The position numbers and the translations under genes are program-made. Of a DNA stretch of 64,000 nt, positions 53,563 to 62,603 are shown in pieces. The stretch is taken from positions 62,001 through 126,000 of the forward strand of contig NZ_LAKD02000058.1 in assembly GCF_000968685.2 (NCBI RefSeq). Direction: 5' to 3'. Numbering within the stretch: the first letter of the stretch is position 1; each line of letters opens with the position of its first letter. The stretch comes from Streptomyces antioxidans. Its GTDB lineage: Bacteria; Actinomycetota; Actinomycetes; Streptomycetales; Streptomycetaceae. Under the pieces are notes generated by a model. The model was not told the origin of the DNA and searched no databases. It worked only from the letters and a program-made list of their open reading frames with translations.

Positions 53563-53622
53563 TCAGACGCGGATACGCCCGGGGGACAGGGGGCGGGAGC
53601 GCGGAAACGTCGTGATGTCCAT
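53563..53622 (-). CDS. Candidate 19-residue leader peptide upstream of the GNAT gene
   Basis: An ATG at 53622 is preceded by GGAAGGAGGCGAGAGCA, an unusually good ribosome binding site. The frame runs 19 residues (MDITTFPRSRPLSPGRIRV) to TGA 53563-53565, 77 bases before the GNAT ATG. No gene of normal size uses this ribosome binding site. A role as an attenuating or coupling upstream frame is inferred; it could also be a chance frame. Confidence 0.35.
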   Translation of the reverse strand: MDITTFPRSRPLSPGRIRV

Positions 53623-53707
53623 TGCTCTCGCCTCCTTCCTCGATCAAGGGCGTGCCCGCACTCTATGGGCGCCGATCCCCCGGTGTCCACGGCATTTCCC
53701 GAACGGA

Positions 53708-53749
53708 GCCGGTCTGCCGCCCGCGAGGGGGAAGGAGCGGCAGACCGGC
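53708..53749. terminator. Terminator hairpin downstream of treY
   Basis: GCCGGTCTGCCGC (53708-53720) pairs perfectly with 53737-53749 over a 16-base loop. It lies 133 bases beyond the treY stop in the direction of transcription and before the GNAT leader. Confidence 0.65.
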
Positions 53750-53881
53750 ACCGGGATGAGGTGCACCTGACAGTTGATGAGCGGGTCGGAGCACCTGCGT
53801 GGACCGGTGTGGGACGCAGACTAGTGCACCATCCGGATCGGCGCGGCCGTTGTGCCCGGACGGGCCGTTCCGATCGGTCCG

Positions 53882-56305
53882 TCAGATCCGGACCAGCAGC
53901 GCCACCGGAAGCCGGGACAGCAGCTCGTCCAGCGCTGCCGGGCCCCCGGCGGTCCGCCCGGTCAGCAGGTCCCGCCAGCGGCCCGGTGGCAGCGGCAGCC
54001 GGGTGGTGCCCCAGCCGCCCGCTTCCGCCAGCCGCCGCGACAGCCGGGTGACCACGGTGACGGCGCCGCCCTCCGCGCTGGTGTCCGTCCGTGACGTCCG
54101 TAAGAAGGCCACGCAGTGCTCGGCGGACGGACCGGAGGCGAGCAGCGGCGTATACGTACTCCCGGGGCCGAACCACTCCGGATGCTCTCGGCGCAGGTTT
54201 AGCGCGGTACGGGTGAGCAGCGGCTTTTCGGCCGACGGGCCGTCCGCCGGTTCACTGCCCAGCTCGGGCGGGCGGCGGTTGTCCGGGTCGACCAGGGCCA
54301 TATAGACGCGCTCGGTGCCCATATAGAGGTCGGGAACGCCCGGCATGGTGAGCTGGAGCAGGGCGGCGCCGAGCGCGTTGGCCCGGGCAGGACCGTCGAG
54401 TTCGGCGCCGATCGCGGCCCACACCGACGGGTCGGCCGCGCACGGCCCGGCCTCGAGGAAGGCGGTCACCTCCGCCTCGTACGCCGCGTCCTGCTCCGTC
54501 CACGTCGTCCGCAGCCCCGCCTCGCGCACCGCCTTGAGCACGGCGGGGACCAGCCGTTCGGCGTCCCCGTGGCCCAGCGCGAGCGCGGTCTGCCAGGCCG
54601 TCCAGGCCAGATGGGGATCGGGCGCGTGAGCCGGGCGGGTCAGCTCCTCCACCTTCAGCCCCCACCAGTCCGGGCATTCGGTGAGCGCCGCGAGCCGGGC
54701 CCGGGCGTCCGCACTGCGCTTGGTGTCATGCGTGGAGAGCACCGTGCCGGTGGCGGGCCAGTCCCCCGAGCGCCGGGCCGCGAAGGCGTGGAACTCCTCG
54801 GGGGCCACGGCCGGCCGCCCCGGATCGCCGCCCACCTCGGCGGCCGACAGCAGCGGGGCGTAGCGGTAGAAGGCGGTGTCCTCGACCGACTTGGCGCGCA
54901 GCGCGGCCGCCGTCTGGGCGAAGCGGGCGCAGAAGTCGTGGTGGTCCGGGCCGTCCCCGAGCCCGCCCAGCGCGGCGTCCCGCACCACCCGCACCACCTG
55001 GGCCTCCTGCGCCACCGCGAACGCCTCCCGGGCGTCCGCCGCCGCCGAGTCCAGCATCACCGCGTCGGCGTCCGTCGCGGGCGGGCCGCCCACCGAGGCG
55101 TACGGGCGGTAGACCGGCAGCCGCACCAGCAGCTCGCGGATCGCCGTGCGCAGCGCCCAGGGGGCGTGGTCGCGCAGCCGGGGATCGGCCGCGCAGATCC
55201 GTGAGGCGGTGCGCGTCAGCCGCTCCACCTCGGCGGCCAGCTCATGCGTGACCACCTCGTGGGCGGCGCGGCGGACCGTGGCGGCCCAGTCGCCGCCCAG
55301 GTCGGCCGGGGGAGCGGCGAAGGCGCGGTAGCGGGCGGTCAGCTTCTCCAGACCGTCCGGGTCGAGGAAGAGCCCGTCGATGTGGTGCAGCGCGTCATAG
55401 CCGGTGGTTCCGGCGACCGGCCAGTCCGCGGGAAGCCGCTCGTTCCGGGCGAGGATCTTCTCCACGACGGTCCAGCGGCCGCCGCCGCCGTCGCGGCGTT
55501 CCCCAGTCCCCGTCGCCGCGCGCACCGCCCGGTCCAGCCGCCGCAGATAGCCCGCCGGGTCGGCGAGCCCGTCCGGGTGGTCGATCCGCAGCCCGTCCAC
55601 GATCCCGTCCCGCACCAGCCCCAGCAGCGTGGCATGGGTGGCCGCGAACACCTCCGGGTCCTCCACCCGCACCGCGATCAGCTCGGAGATGGTGAAGAAC
55701 CGCCGGTAGTTGAGCTCGGTGCGGGCCAGCCGCCACCAGCCGAGCCGGTACCACTGGGCGTCCAGCAGCTCGGCGAGCGGCAGTCCCTCGGTCCCGGGCC
55801 GCAGCGGGAAGGTGTGGTCGTAGTAGCGCAGCGTCCCGTCCCCGACCCGCAGCCGCCCCCACTCCTCGCCGAGCGGACCCCCGAGCACCGGCAGCAGCAC
55901 CTTGCCGCCGTGGGCCCGCCAGTCGATGTCGAACCACCGCGCGCAACGTGACTCCGGCCCCTCCCGCAGCACCTCCCACAGCGGGCCGTTGAGCCATTCG
56001 GGGGCGGGGGCGGCCATGTGGTTCGGCACGACGTCGACGATCAGCCCGAGGCCGTGCGCCCGCGCCGTACGGGCGAGTGCGCGCAGCCCCTCCCCGCCGC
56101 CCAGTTCGGCCCGGACGGCGGAGTGGTCCACCACGTCATAGCCATGGGCGGAGCCGGGCACCGCCTCAAGCACGGGGGACAGATGCAGATGGGAGACGCC
56201 GAGCGAGGCCAGATACGGCACCGCGCGCTCCGCCGCCGCGAAGGGGAAGGCGGGCTGGAGCTGGAGGCGATAGGTGGCGGTGGGTGTGCCGGGGTCAGCC
56301 GTCAT
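53882..56305 (-). CDS. treY: Malto-oligosyltrehalose synthase, with a TTA codon
   Basis: 807 residues. It isomerises the reducing end of maltodextrins to give maltooligosyl-trehalose. Features: ATYRLQLQPAFPFAAAERAV at the N-terminus, DVVPNHMAAP, the nucleophile Asp in VDGLRIDHPDGLADP, acid/base Glu in VVEKILARNERLP, and STHDTKRSADARARL. The start is ATG 56305. Codon 735 (54101-54103 on the + strand) is TTA, so full expression may depend on the bldA leucyl-tRNA. Its order with treZ and glgX suggests conversion of glycogen-derived maltodextrins to trehalose. Confidence 0.95.
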   Translation of the reverse strand: MTADPGTPTATYRLQLQPAFPFAAAERAVPYLASLGVSHLHLSPVLEAVPGSAHGYDVVDHSAVRAELGGGEGLRALARTARAHGLGLIVDVVPNHMAAPAPEWLNGPLWEVLREGPESRCARWFDIDWRAHGGKVLLPVLGGPLGEEWGRLRVGDGTLRYYDHTFPLRPGTEGLPLAELLDAQWYRLGWWRLARTELNYRRFFTISELIAVRVEDPEVFAATHATLLGLVRDGIVDGLRIDHPDGLADPAGYLRRLDRAVRAATGTGERRDGGGGRWTVVEKILARNERLPADWPVAGTTGYDALHHIDGLFLDPDGLEKLTARYRAFAAPPADLGGDWAATVRRAAHEVVTHELAAEVERLTRTASRICAADPRLRDHAPWALRTAIRELLVRLPVYRPYASVGGPPATDADAVMLDSAAADAREAFAVAQEAQVVRVVRDAALGGLGDGPDHHDFCARFAQTAAALRAKSVEDTAFYRYAPLLSAAEVGGDPGRPAVAPEEFHAFAARRSGDWPATGTVLSTHDTKRSADARARLAALTECPDWWGLKVEELTRPAHAPDPHLAWTAWQTALALGHGDAERLVPAVLKAVREAGLRTTWTEQDAAYEAEVTAFLEAGPCAADPSVWAAIGAELDGPARANALGAALLQLTMPGVPDLYMGTERVYMALVDPDNRRPPELGSEPADGPSAEKPLLTRTALNLRREHPEWFGPGSTYTPLLASGPSAEHCVAFLRTSRTDTSAEGGAVTVVTRLSRRLAEAGGWGTTRLPLPPGRWRDLLTGRTAGGPAALDELLSRLPVALLVRI

Positions 56306-56436
56306 ATGAACGTACGTACCCACCCGGAGCACCCCAGCAGAGCTCCGCACCCCCAAACGGACGCGACGCGCGCGTGTGTCCGGCGGACCGGCAGGCGAAG
56401 CAACCGGTACCCCGGCGGAGCGCCTAGGCGGAGCGC

Positions 56437-58581
56437 TTACGCCGGGCGCTGCAGCACCATCAGGCTGCGGTCCACCAGGGTCAGCCGGTCGCCCGCCGCC
56501 ACCTTCGATCCGCTGCCCGGCTCCACGCCCTCCGCCACCGCCGTGTCCACGATGACCTGCCACTGCTTGCCGTGGTCGATGGGCACGACGAAGTCCAGCG
56601 GCTCGTGGTGGGCGTTGAACAGCAGCAGGAACGAGTCATCGGTGATCCGCTCGCCGCGCGCCCCCGGTTCGGAGATCGCGCTGCCGTTGAGGAAGACCGC
56701 GAGGGACTTGGCGTGCGCCGCCTGCCAGTCGCGCGGCGTCATCTCCTCTCCCTCGTGGGTGAACCAGGCGATGTCCGACAGCTCGTCATGGGTGCCCTCC
56801 ACCGGCCGTCCGTGGAAGAAGCGGCGGCGCCGGAAGACGGGGTGGTCGCGGCGCAGCCACACCAGGGAGCGGGTGAAGCGCAGCAGCTCGAGCGCCGAGC
56901 GGTCCTCCCACGCGCCGTCCTGCGCCTTGGCGTGATCCGGCCAGCGCACCCAGGACACCTCGTTGTCCTGGCAGTACGCGTTGTTGTTGCCGCCCTGGGT
57001 GCGTCCGAACTCATCGCCGTGGCTGAGCATCGGCACGCCCTGGGAGAGCATCAGGGTGGCGATGAAGTTGCGCATCTGGCGCTCGCGCAGCGTCCGCACC
57101 GCCGGGTCGTCGGTCTCGCCCTCGACCCCGCAGTTCCAGGACCGGTTGTAGCTCTCGCCGTCCTGGTTGGACTCGCCGTTGGCCTCGTTGTGCTTCTCGT
57201 CGTAGCTCACCAGGTCGCGCAGGGTGAAGCCGTCATGGCAGGTGACGAAGTTGACCGAGGCCAGCGGGCGCCGCCCGTCGCCCTGGTAGAGGTCGGAGGA
57301 GCCGGTCAGCCGGGAGGCGAATTCGGCCAGGGTCCTCGGCTCACCGCGCCACAGATCCCGCACGGTGTCCCGGAACTTGCCGTTCCATTCGGTCCACAGC
57401 GGCGGGAAGTTGCCGACCTGATAGCCGCCCTCGCCGACGTCCCAGGGCTCGGCGATCAGCTTCACCTGGCTCACCACCGGATCCTGCTGGACCAGGTCGA
57501 AGAACGACGACAGCCGGTCCACCTCGTGGAACTGCCGGGCCAGCGTCGCCGCCAGATCGAAGCGGAAGCCGTCCACATGCATCTCGGTCACCCAGTAGCG
57601 CAGCGAGTCCATGATCAGCTGGAGCACGTGCGGGGACCGCATCAGCAGGGAGTTCCCGGTCCCGGTGGTGTCCATGTAGTACCGGCGGTCCTCGGTCAGC
57701 CGGTAGTACGAGGCGTTGTCCAGGCCCCGGAAGGAGAGGGTGGGGCCCAGGTGGTTGCCCTCGGCCGTGTGGTTGTAGACCACGTCCAGGATGACCTCGA
57801 TGCCCGCCTGGTGCAGCGCCCTGACGGCCGACTTGAACTCCAGCACCTGCTGGCCCCGGTCGCCCCAGGACGCGTAGGCGTTGTGCGGGGCGAAGAAGCC
57901 GATGGTGTTGTAGCCCCAGTAGTTGGCCAGCCCCGAGTCGGCCAGCCGGTGGTCATGGACGAACTGGTGCACGGGCATCAGTTCCAGCGTGGTGACGCCC
58001 AGCTCCGTCAGGTGTTCGATGATCGCCGGATGGGCGAGCGCCGCGTAGGTCCCGCGCAGCTCCTCCGGCAGCCGGGGGTGGCGCATGGTCAGCCCCTTGA
58101 CATGCGCCTCGTAGATGACCATGCGGTGGTAGTCGGTGCGCGGCGGGCGGTCGTCGCCCCAGTCGAAGTACGGATTGACCACGACCGACGCCATGGTATG
58201 CGGGGCCGAGTCGAGATCATTGCGCTTGTCGGGCCGCCCGAAGTGGTAGCCGTAGACCTCCTCGCCCCAGTCGATCCGCCCGCTGACCGCCTTGGCGTAA
58301 GGATCCAGCAGCAGCTTGGCGGAATTGCAGCGGTGGCCGAGCTCCGGTTCGTACGGGCCGTGGGCCCGGAAGCCGTAGCGCTGCCCCGGCATGATCCCCG
58401 GCAGATAGGCGTGGCGGACGAACGCGTCGGACTCCCGCAGCTCGACCGCCGTCTCCGAGCCGTCGTCGTGCAGGAGGCACAGCTCGATGCGGACGGCGGC
58501 CTCGGAGAACACCGCGAAGTTGGTTCCGGCGCCGTCGTAGGTGGCGCCAAGGGGATAAGCCTGTCCCGGCCAGACCTGCAT
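56437..58581 (-). CDS. glgX: Glycogen debranching enzyme
   Basis: 714 residues. It hydrolyses alpha-1,6 branches of glycogen limit dextrin. The N-terminal CBM48 is GATYDGAGTNFAVFSEAA. The GH13 regions are VILDVVYNHTAEGN, nucleophile Asp in VDGFRFDLAATLAR, acid/base Glu in KLIAEPWDVGEGGYQVGNFP and VTCHDGFTLRDLVSYDEKHN. The ATG at 58581 fits the family N-terminus (MQVWPGQAYPLG) and has GGAGAAG upstream; a TTG-initiated extension of 68 residues is unlikely. It supplies linear maltodextrins to TreY and TreZ. Confidence 0.95.
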   Translation of the reverse strand: MQVWPGQAYPLGATYDGAGTNFAVFSEAAVRIELCLLHDDGSETAVELRESDAFVRHAYLPGIMPGQRYGFRAHGPYEPELGHRCNSAKLLLDPYAKAVSGRIDWGEEVYGYHFGRPDKRNDLDSAPHTMASVVVNPYFDWGDDRPPRTDYHRMVIYEAHVKGLTMRHPRLPEELRGTYAALAHPAIIEHLTELGVTTLELMPVHQFVHDHRLADSGLANYWGYNTIGFFAPHNAYASWGDRGQQVLEFKSAVRALHQAGIEVILDVVYNHTAEGNHLGPTLSFRGLDNASYYRLTEDRRYYMDTTGTGNSLLMRSPHVLQLIMDSLRYWVTEMHVDGFRFDLAATLARQFHEVDRLSSFFDLVQQDPVVSQVKLIAEPWDVGEGGYQVGNFPPLWTEWNGKFRDTVRDLWRGEPRTLAEFASRLTGSSDLYQGDGRRPLASVNFVTCHDGFTLRDLVSYDEKHNEANGESNQDGESYNRSWNCGVEGETDDPAVRTLRERQMRNFIATLMLSQGVPMLSHGDEFGRTQGGNNNAYCQDNEVSWVRWPDHAKAQDGAWEDRSALELLRFTRSLVWLRRDHPVFRRRRFFHGRPVEGTHDELSDIAWFTHEGEEMTPRDWQAAHAKSLAVFLNGSAISEPGARGERITDDSFLLLFNAHHEPLDFVVPIDHGKQWQVIVDTAVAEGVEPGSGSKVAAGDRLTLVDRSLMVLQRPA

Positions 58582-58802
58582 ACGTCGACTCTTCCACTTC
58601 TTCTCCGGGGGCCGCGAGCACCCCAGGCACCGGACGGAACCTGACCGACCCTGCATCCTTTCCCAACTGGCCTGAGCCATCCGCTCTTTCGACAGAACTT
58701 CCTCAAAAGTGAGGCAACCTACGGCCATATCGGTTCGTCCTACCGGGTGACCTGACGCATAGGCGTATCCCGCTATGCACGCCAATACGATGACAGGGGG
58801 GA

Positions 58803-59621
58803 ATGGGGGAGGATGTGCGCAAGCTGATGCACCGCCACCTGGGCAAGGTGGTGGCCGGCGCGGCCGTGGCGACCACCGCCACGGCGGTCTTGATCGGGGT
58901 GACGCTCCCGGGGAGCGCGTCCGGTGAGGAAGGCTCGAGTGGGGGACCCCAGAGCTCTTCTGCGGAGCAGGGCCAGGCGGCCCGGCAGCAGCCCGGAGTG
59001 GTGGAGGAGGCGCCCGAGCAGGGTGAGACCGGCAGCGGCCGCGATCCGCTGACCGACGACGAGATGAAGCGCGCCCAGGGCCTCGCGGCCGGCCGCGACT
59101 TCCGCATGAGCAGCGAGGACGTCAAGGGCGCCAGCGGCCCCGAGCGGCTTTCCACCGACCTCGCGGAGCTGAGCCCCGAGGAGGTGGCGGCCGCCGACCC
59201 GCCGCGCCGCGCCGAGGTGACGTACTACGACTACAAGGACGACACCTACGTCACCAAGACGGTCGACCTCGGCAGCGGCAAGGTCACCGACACTGACACC
59301 CAGCGCGGGGTGCAGCCGCCGCCCAACCGCGACGAGGTCATGGAGGCCGTACGGCTGCTGATGGCCGACAAGCTGGGCGAGGGGCTGAAGAAGGACTTCA
59401 AGGACGCCACCGGCAAGGCGCTGACCCGCCCGGACCAGCTGGCCGCCACCGGCTTCGTCTACCGCGCGGGCGAGGGCAGCAACCCCGGCCCGGCTGCGGT
59501 CCAGGACTGCGGCGAGCACCGCTGCGTACGGCTGTTCACCCGCGTGGTGAACGGCCCCTGGATCGACACCCGGCAGCTGGTGGTCGACCTGAGCGCTCAC
59601 ACCGTCGCCAAGCTGGGCTAA
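58803..59621 (+). CDS. Secreted protein resembling the N-terminal (D2/D3) domains of copper amine oxidase
   Basis: 272 residues. The N-terminal signal-like segment is KVVAGAAVATTATAVLIG, followed by a Ser/Glu/Gln-rich linker. The folded part from about residue 80 (LTDDEMKRAQGLAA, RRAEVTYYDYKDDTYVTKTV, PPPNRDEVMEAVRLLMADK) has the strand-helix order of CuAO N2/N3 domains. It holds two Cys in DCGEHRCVRL. The next gene encodes the catalytic domain without these domains, so the two may form a split enzyme. Starts at GTG 58815 or ATG 58827 are possible. Confidence 0.7.
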   Translation: MGEDVRKLMHRHLGKVVAGAAVATTATAVLIGVTLPGSASGEEGSSGGPQSSSAEQGQAARQQPGVVEEAPEQGETGSGRDPLTDDEMKRAQGLAAGRDFRMSSEDVKGASGPERLSTDLAELSPEEVAAADPPRRAEVTYYDYKDDTYVTKTVDLGSGKVTDTDTQRGVQPPPNRDEVMEAVRLLMADKLGEGLKKDFKDATGKALTRPDQLAATGFVYRAGEGSNPGPAAVQDCGEHRCVRLFTRVVNGPWIDTRQLVVDLSAHTVAKLG

Positions 59622-59677
59622 GGCCCCGGCAGCCGCGCTTCGCGCACCCCTCAACGCTTCACTACAGGAGTCTCCCC

Positions 59678-61009
59678 ATGCCTGACAGCAGGCTCCGCCG
59701 CGCCCGTGCCCGGGTCGCGGCGGCCATTGGCGTCTCGGCGCTGCTCGGCACCGCGGCGATCGCCGCAGGGCCGGTCGGCAGCGCCCAGGCGGCCCCGCGG
59801 CCCGCCGCCGCGGCGGACTGCAGCGTCCCGTACAGAATCGAGCAGAAGCTGGACGGCGGCACCACCTGGCGGATGTGCTGGCACTACGAGAGCAAGGCCG
59901 GGCTGGTGCTCGACGACGTCTCGTACCAGCCCAAGGGCGAAAGCGCCCCCATCAAGGTGCTGACCTCGGCGAAGCTGGGCCAGATCCATGTGCCGTACGA
60001 CGACGGCAGCAATGAGTACGACGACCTCACCGGGCAGGGCTTCGCCCAGGGGCTGCAGCAGCTGGATCCGGCCGAGTGCCCCGGCGGCACCATCAAGACC
60101 GTACGGGTGCCCGACGCCTGGGACCCCGACCATCCGGATGTGAAGGGTCTGTGCGCCACCACCCGGGCCCGCGGCCACGCCTACCGCATGGGCGAGGACG
60201 ACCTCGGAGCGGGCGGCCGGAACAAGGTCTACCAGCTACAGGGCAAGGACCTGCTGCTCTACACCGTCAACAAGGTCGGCTGGTACGAGTACATCACCGA
60301 GTGGCGGTTCGCCGGTGACGGCACCATGACCATGCAGGTCGGCGCCACCGGCACGCTCTCCCCGATGGACTACGACGCGGGCGACGGCCGCGGCTGGCCC
60401 ATCGGCAAGGGCGCCAAGGACTACGCCACCAGCCACGCCCACAACGTCTTCTGGCGGCTGAACTTCGGGCTGGACGGCTCGCCCAAGAGCAAGGTCGAGC
60501 AGTACGACTCCAAGACCACCGCGACCGCGGGGCGGATCCCGAAGACCAAGACCACCCGCACCGCGGTCGGCAAGGAGCTGGCCGGTGACGCGGCGGCGGC
60601 GCGGTGGTGGCGCGTGGTCAGCACGGCGGGCAAGAACAAGGACGGCCATCCGCGCAGCTACGAGATCGTTCCCGGCCACACCACGAAGTACCAGGGGCGT
60701 AGCTTCACCAAACACGACGTCTACTTCACCGAGTACAACAGGTGTGAGCAGTTCGCCAGCAACAATCTGCGCAACTGCGGCGCCGGTGCCGGTAAGAGCG
60801 TCGACAGGTGGGTCAACGGACAGACCCTCAAGCACCCCATCGTGTGGGTCAACATCGGGTTCCACCACATCGCCCGGGATGAGGACCAGGAGCCGATGCC
60901 GGTCCACTGGCAGGGCTTCCAGCTCGCCGCGCGCGACGTCACCGCTATGAATCCCCTCACGCCGCCTGCACTGTCCGGACACAACGGGCATACAGAAGAG
61001 GCACGTTGA
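59678..61009 (+). CDS. Secreted copper amine oxidase catalytic-domain protein
   Basis: 443 residues; full CuAOs are about 640 or more. A signal peptide (residues about 10-38, AQAAP cleavage) is followed by the catalytic domain. The cofactor Tyr is Tyr203 in VGWYEYITEW, where the usual Asn before it is Trp202. The copper His pair is His253/His255 (TSHAHNVFW), with the third His at 396 or 397 (GFHHIARDEDQEPMP). The start ATG 59678 has AGGAG upstream and lies 56 bases after the D2/D3-like gene. It probably oxidises primary amines outside the cell, if the cofactor forms. Confidence 0.8.
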   Translation: MPDSRLRRARARVAAAIGVSALLGTAAIAAGPVGSAQAAPRPAAAADCSVPYRIEQKLDGGTTWRMCWHYESKAGLVLDDVSYQPKGESAPIKVLTSAKLGQIHVPYDDGSNEYDDLTGQGFAQGLQQLDPAECPGGTIKTVRVPDAWDPDHPDVKGLCATTRARGHAYRMGEDDLGAGGRNKVYQLQGKDLLLYTVNKVGWYEYITEWRFAGDGTMTMQVGATGTLSPMDYDAGDGRGWPIGKGAKDYATSHAHNVFWRLNFGLDGSPKSKVEQYDSKTTATAGRIPKTKTTRTAVGKELAGDAAAARWWRVVSTAGKNKDGHPRSYEIVPGHTTKYQGRSFTKHDVYFTEYNRCEQFASNNLRNCGAGAGKSVDRWVNGQTLKHPIVWVNIGFHHIARDEDQEPMPVHWQGFQLAARDVTAMNPLTPPALSGHNGHTEEAR

Positions 61010-61098
61010 TTCGATAGGCAGGACCTGAGTGTCGCACCGCCCCCGCCAGCGCAGTAGTCTGCGGTGATCGTTGGACGGGGGCGGAAGGCGGTGCACAG

Positions 61099-62343
61099 GT
61101 GAGCTCGGGCGGGCTGGAGCTTCCCCCTGGTGGTCCCGGGGGTGATGGCTCCACCGACGCACCTCCCGGCGCGGTGTCCCTGGTGCGGCCGATGGAGATC
61201 GGAGCGGAACTGGACTGGGGCGCCGAAGCCTGGAGCGAGGTGCGCACGCGCGCACGCCGGGCCGGGCGGGCCTATATCTGGCTCAACCTCGTGGAACAGC
61301 GGCTGCGCGCGGTCGTCAGCGCCGTGCTGCGGCCCATCTACGAACCGGTCCACGGCGAGGACTGGGTCATCGCCGCGGCGGGCCCCGCCGGACAGGAGTG
61401 GGTGCAGCGGGCGGTCGCCGTACGGGAGGTGAGCCGCCGCAAGGGCTATCTGCTCGACCCGGCCGACGACAACGTCGTCAGCTTCCTGACCCTGCCGCAG
61501 CTCCGGGAGCTCCTGGTCCAGCACTGGCCGTGCTTCGAGCCGTACCTCGACGACCGCCGCGAGGTGGAGCTGGCCCTGGACGAGCTGGAGGTCGCCCGCA
61601 ATGTGGTCTCCCGCAACCGCGCCCTGTCCGAGAACGTCCTCGCCCAGGCCGAGCGGGCCTCCGCCCGGCTGCTGGAGATCCTGGGCAGCGGCACCGAATC
61701 CCCCTCCGCCGACCGGCTGCCCGTCGACGCCGTCGAGGACCTGGTCGGCGACCGCTACGCCGATGTGGTCGGCGTCCACTCCGACCGGGTGCGGCTCCAG
61801 CGCCAGCTCCCCGCCGAGGACCTTTTCGGCAACGCCCGCCGCCTCGACGCCGTCGGCATCGGGCTCAACCTCCTGGTCCAGAACTACTCGGGCCGCCGAC
61901 TGGTCCGGCTGGCCGAATCCGGCTGCCGGGCCCGGCTGCTCTTCCTCAACCCGGCGAGCAGCGCGGTGCGGCGGCGGGAGCGCGAACTCGGCCTGAAGAA
62001 GGGCGAGATGAGCCGATCGGTGGAGATGAACATCCTCCATATGCGGCGGGTGCGCGCCCGGCTGCGGGACCCGGGCGCGTTCGAGATCCACGTCTTCGAC
62101 GAGACCCCCCGCTTCACCGCCTACCTGGTCAACGGCGACGGCGCGGACGGCCTCGCGGTCGTCCAGTCCTACCTCCGCAAGGCCCGGGGCATGGAGGCCC
62201 CGGTCCTGGTCCTGCGCGGCGGCGGCCGGGGCAGCGAGGTCGTCCGCGAGGGCGGCGCGGCCGAGGAGGGCGAGGGCGGGCTCTTCGGCACGTACCGCGA
62301 GGAGTTCGAGAGCGTCTGGTCGGACTCCCGCCCGGTGTCCTGA
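61099..62343 (+). CDS. SAV2148-type HEPN protein with C-terminal PLD-like domain
   Basis: 414 residues from GTG 61099. The middle is helical, with VELALDELEVARNVVSRNRA (158-177) marking a HEPN-like four-helix bundle. An RN pair is at 167-168, but the His expected five residues after Arg is absent. The C-terminal third (GIGLNLLVQNYS, CRARLLFLNPASSAVRRRE, FEIHVFDETPRFTAYLVNG) looks like the phospholipase-D-like DUF5919 fold. The combination fits the SAV2148 family I know from streptomycetes, proposed to be RNA- or stress-related. Biochemical role unknown. Confidence 0.7.
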   Translation: MSSGGLELPPGGPGGDGSTDAPPGAVSLVRPMEIGAELDWGAEAWSEVRTRARRAGRAYIWLNLVEQRLRAVVSAVLRPIYEPVHGEDWVIAAAGPAGQEWVQRAVAVREVSRRKGYLLDPADDNVVSFLTLPQLRELLVQHWPCFEPYLDDRREVELALDELEVARNVVSRNRALSENVLAQAERASARLLEILGSGTESPSADRLPVDAVEDLVGDRYADVVGVHSDRVRLQRQLPAEDLFGNARRLDAVGIGLNLLVQNYSGRRLVRLAESGCRARLLFLNPASSAVRRRERELGLKKGEMSRSVEMNILHMRRVRARLRDPGAFEIHVFDETPRFTAYLVNGDGADGLAVVQSYLRKARGMEAPVLVLRGGGRGSEVVREGGAAEEGEGGLFGTYREEFESVWSDSRPVS

Positions 62344-62364
62344 CCCCACGAGCCGACGCCTTGC

Positions 62365-62503
62365 GCCTGCGGGCTGCCCGTGGTCTGTTCCCCACCCCGC
62401 CCCTTCCCACCACAGGTGGAGGCATGCGCGGAGCACCGGTGGGGTCGGGGGCGGAGCCCTAGTTTCGGGGAGGGGCGGGGAGGGGAAACAGCCCGCCGCA
62501 GGC
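62365..62503. repeat. Dispersed palindromic element, degenerate copy
   Basis: A 5' arm (about 62365-62408, GCCTGCGGGCT then CCCCGCCCCTTCCC) and a 3' arm (62467-62503, GGGGCGGGGAGGGGAAACAG then CCCGCCGCAGGC) match the outer arms of the element at 10584-10777. The core differs and the arms pair less perfectly. It lies downstream of the HEPN gene and may terminate it. Confidence 0.7.
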
Positions 62504-62603
62504 CTCACAAGGCGCGATCCGCCGCACCGGCCGTTGTCAGTGGTGCATGGGAAGGTGGTGCACACCTGGGGGAAGTACGACAAAGGGAAAAGGGAGGGCG
62601 GCC

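Larger units (their letters stand above)
53487..53881. other. 395-base gap between GNAT and treY
   Basis: The gap contains a short frame with a strong Shine-Dalgarno (53563-53622) and a hairpin (53708-53749), described separately. The rest (53750-53881) holds no gene I can support. AGTTGATGAGC at about 53771 and neighbouring sequence may be promoter elements, but I cannot assign them. Confidence 0.5.

Noticed and set aside
53540..53770. 76-residue + strand frame in the GNAT-treY gap
   Set aside because: No domain or good start; the region is better explained by a short leader frame and a hairpin.
58582..58785. 68-residue N-terminal extension of GlgX from TTG
   Set aside because: Not family-like, Cys/Arg-rich, and overlaps the probable promoter; the ATG at 58581 matches GlgX N-termini.
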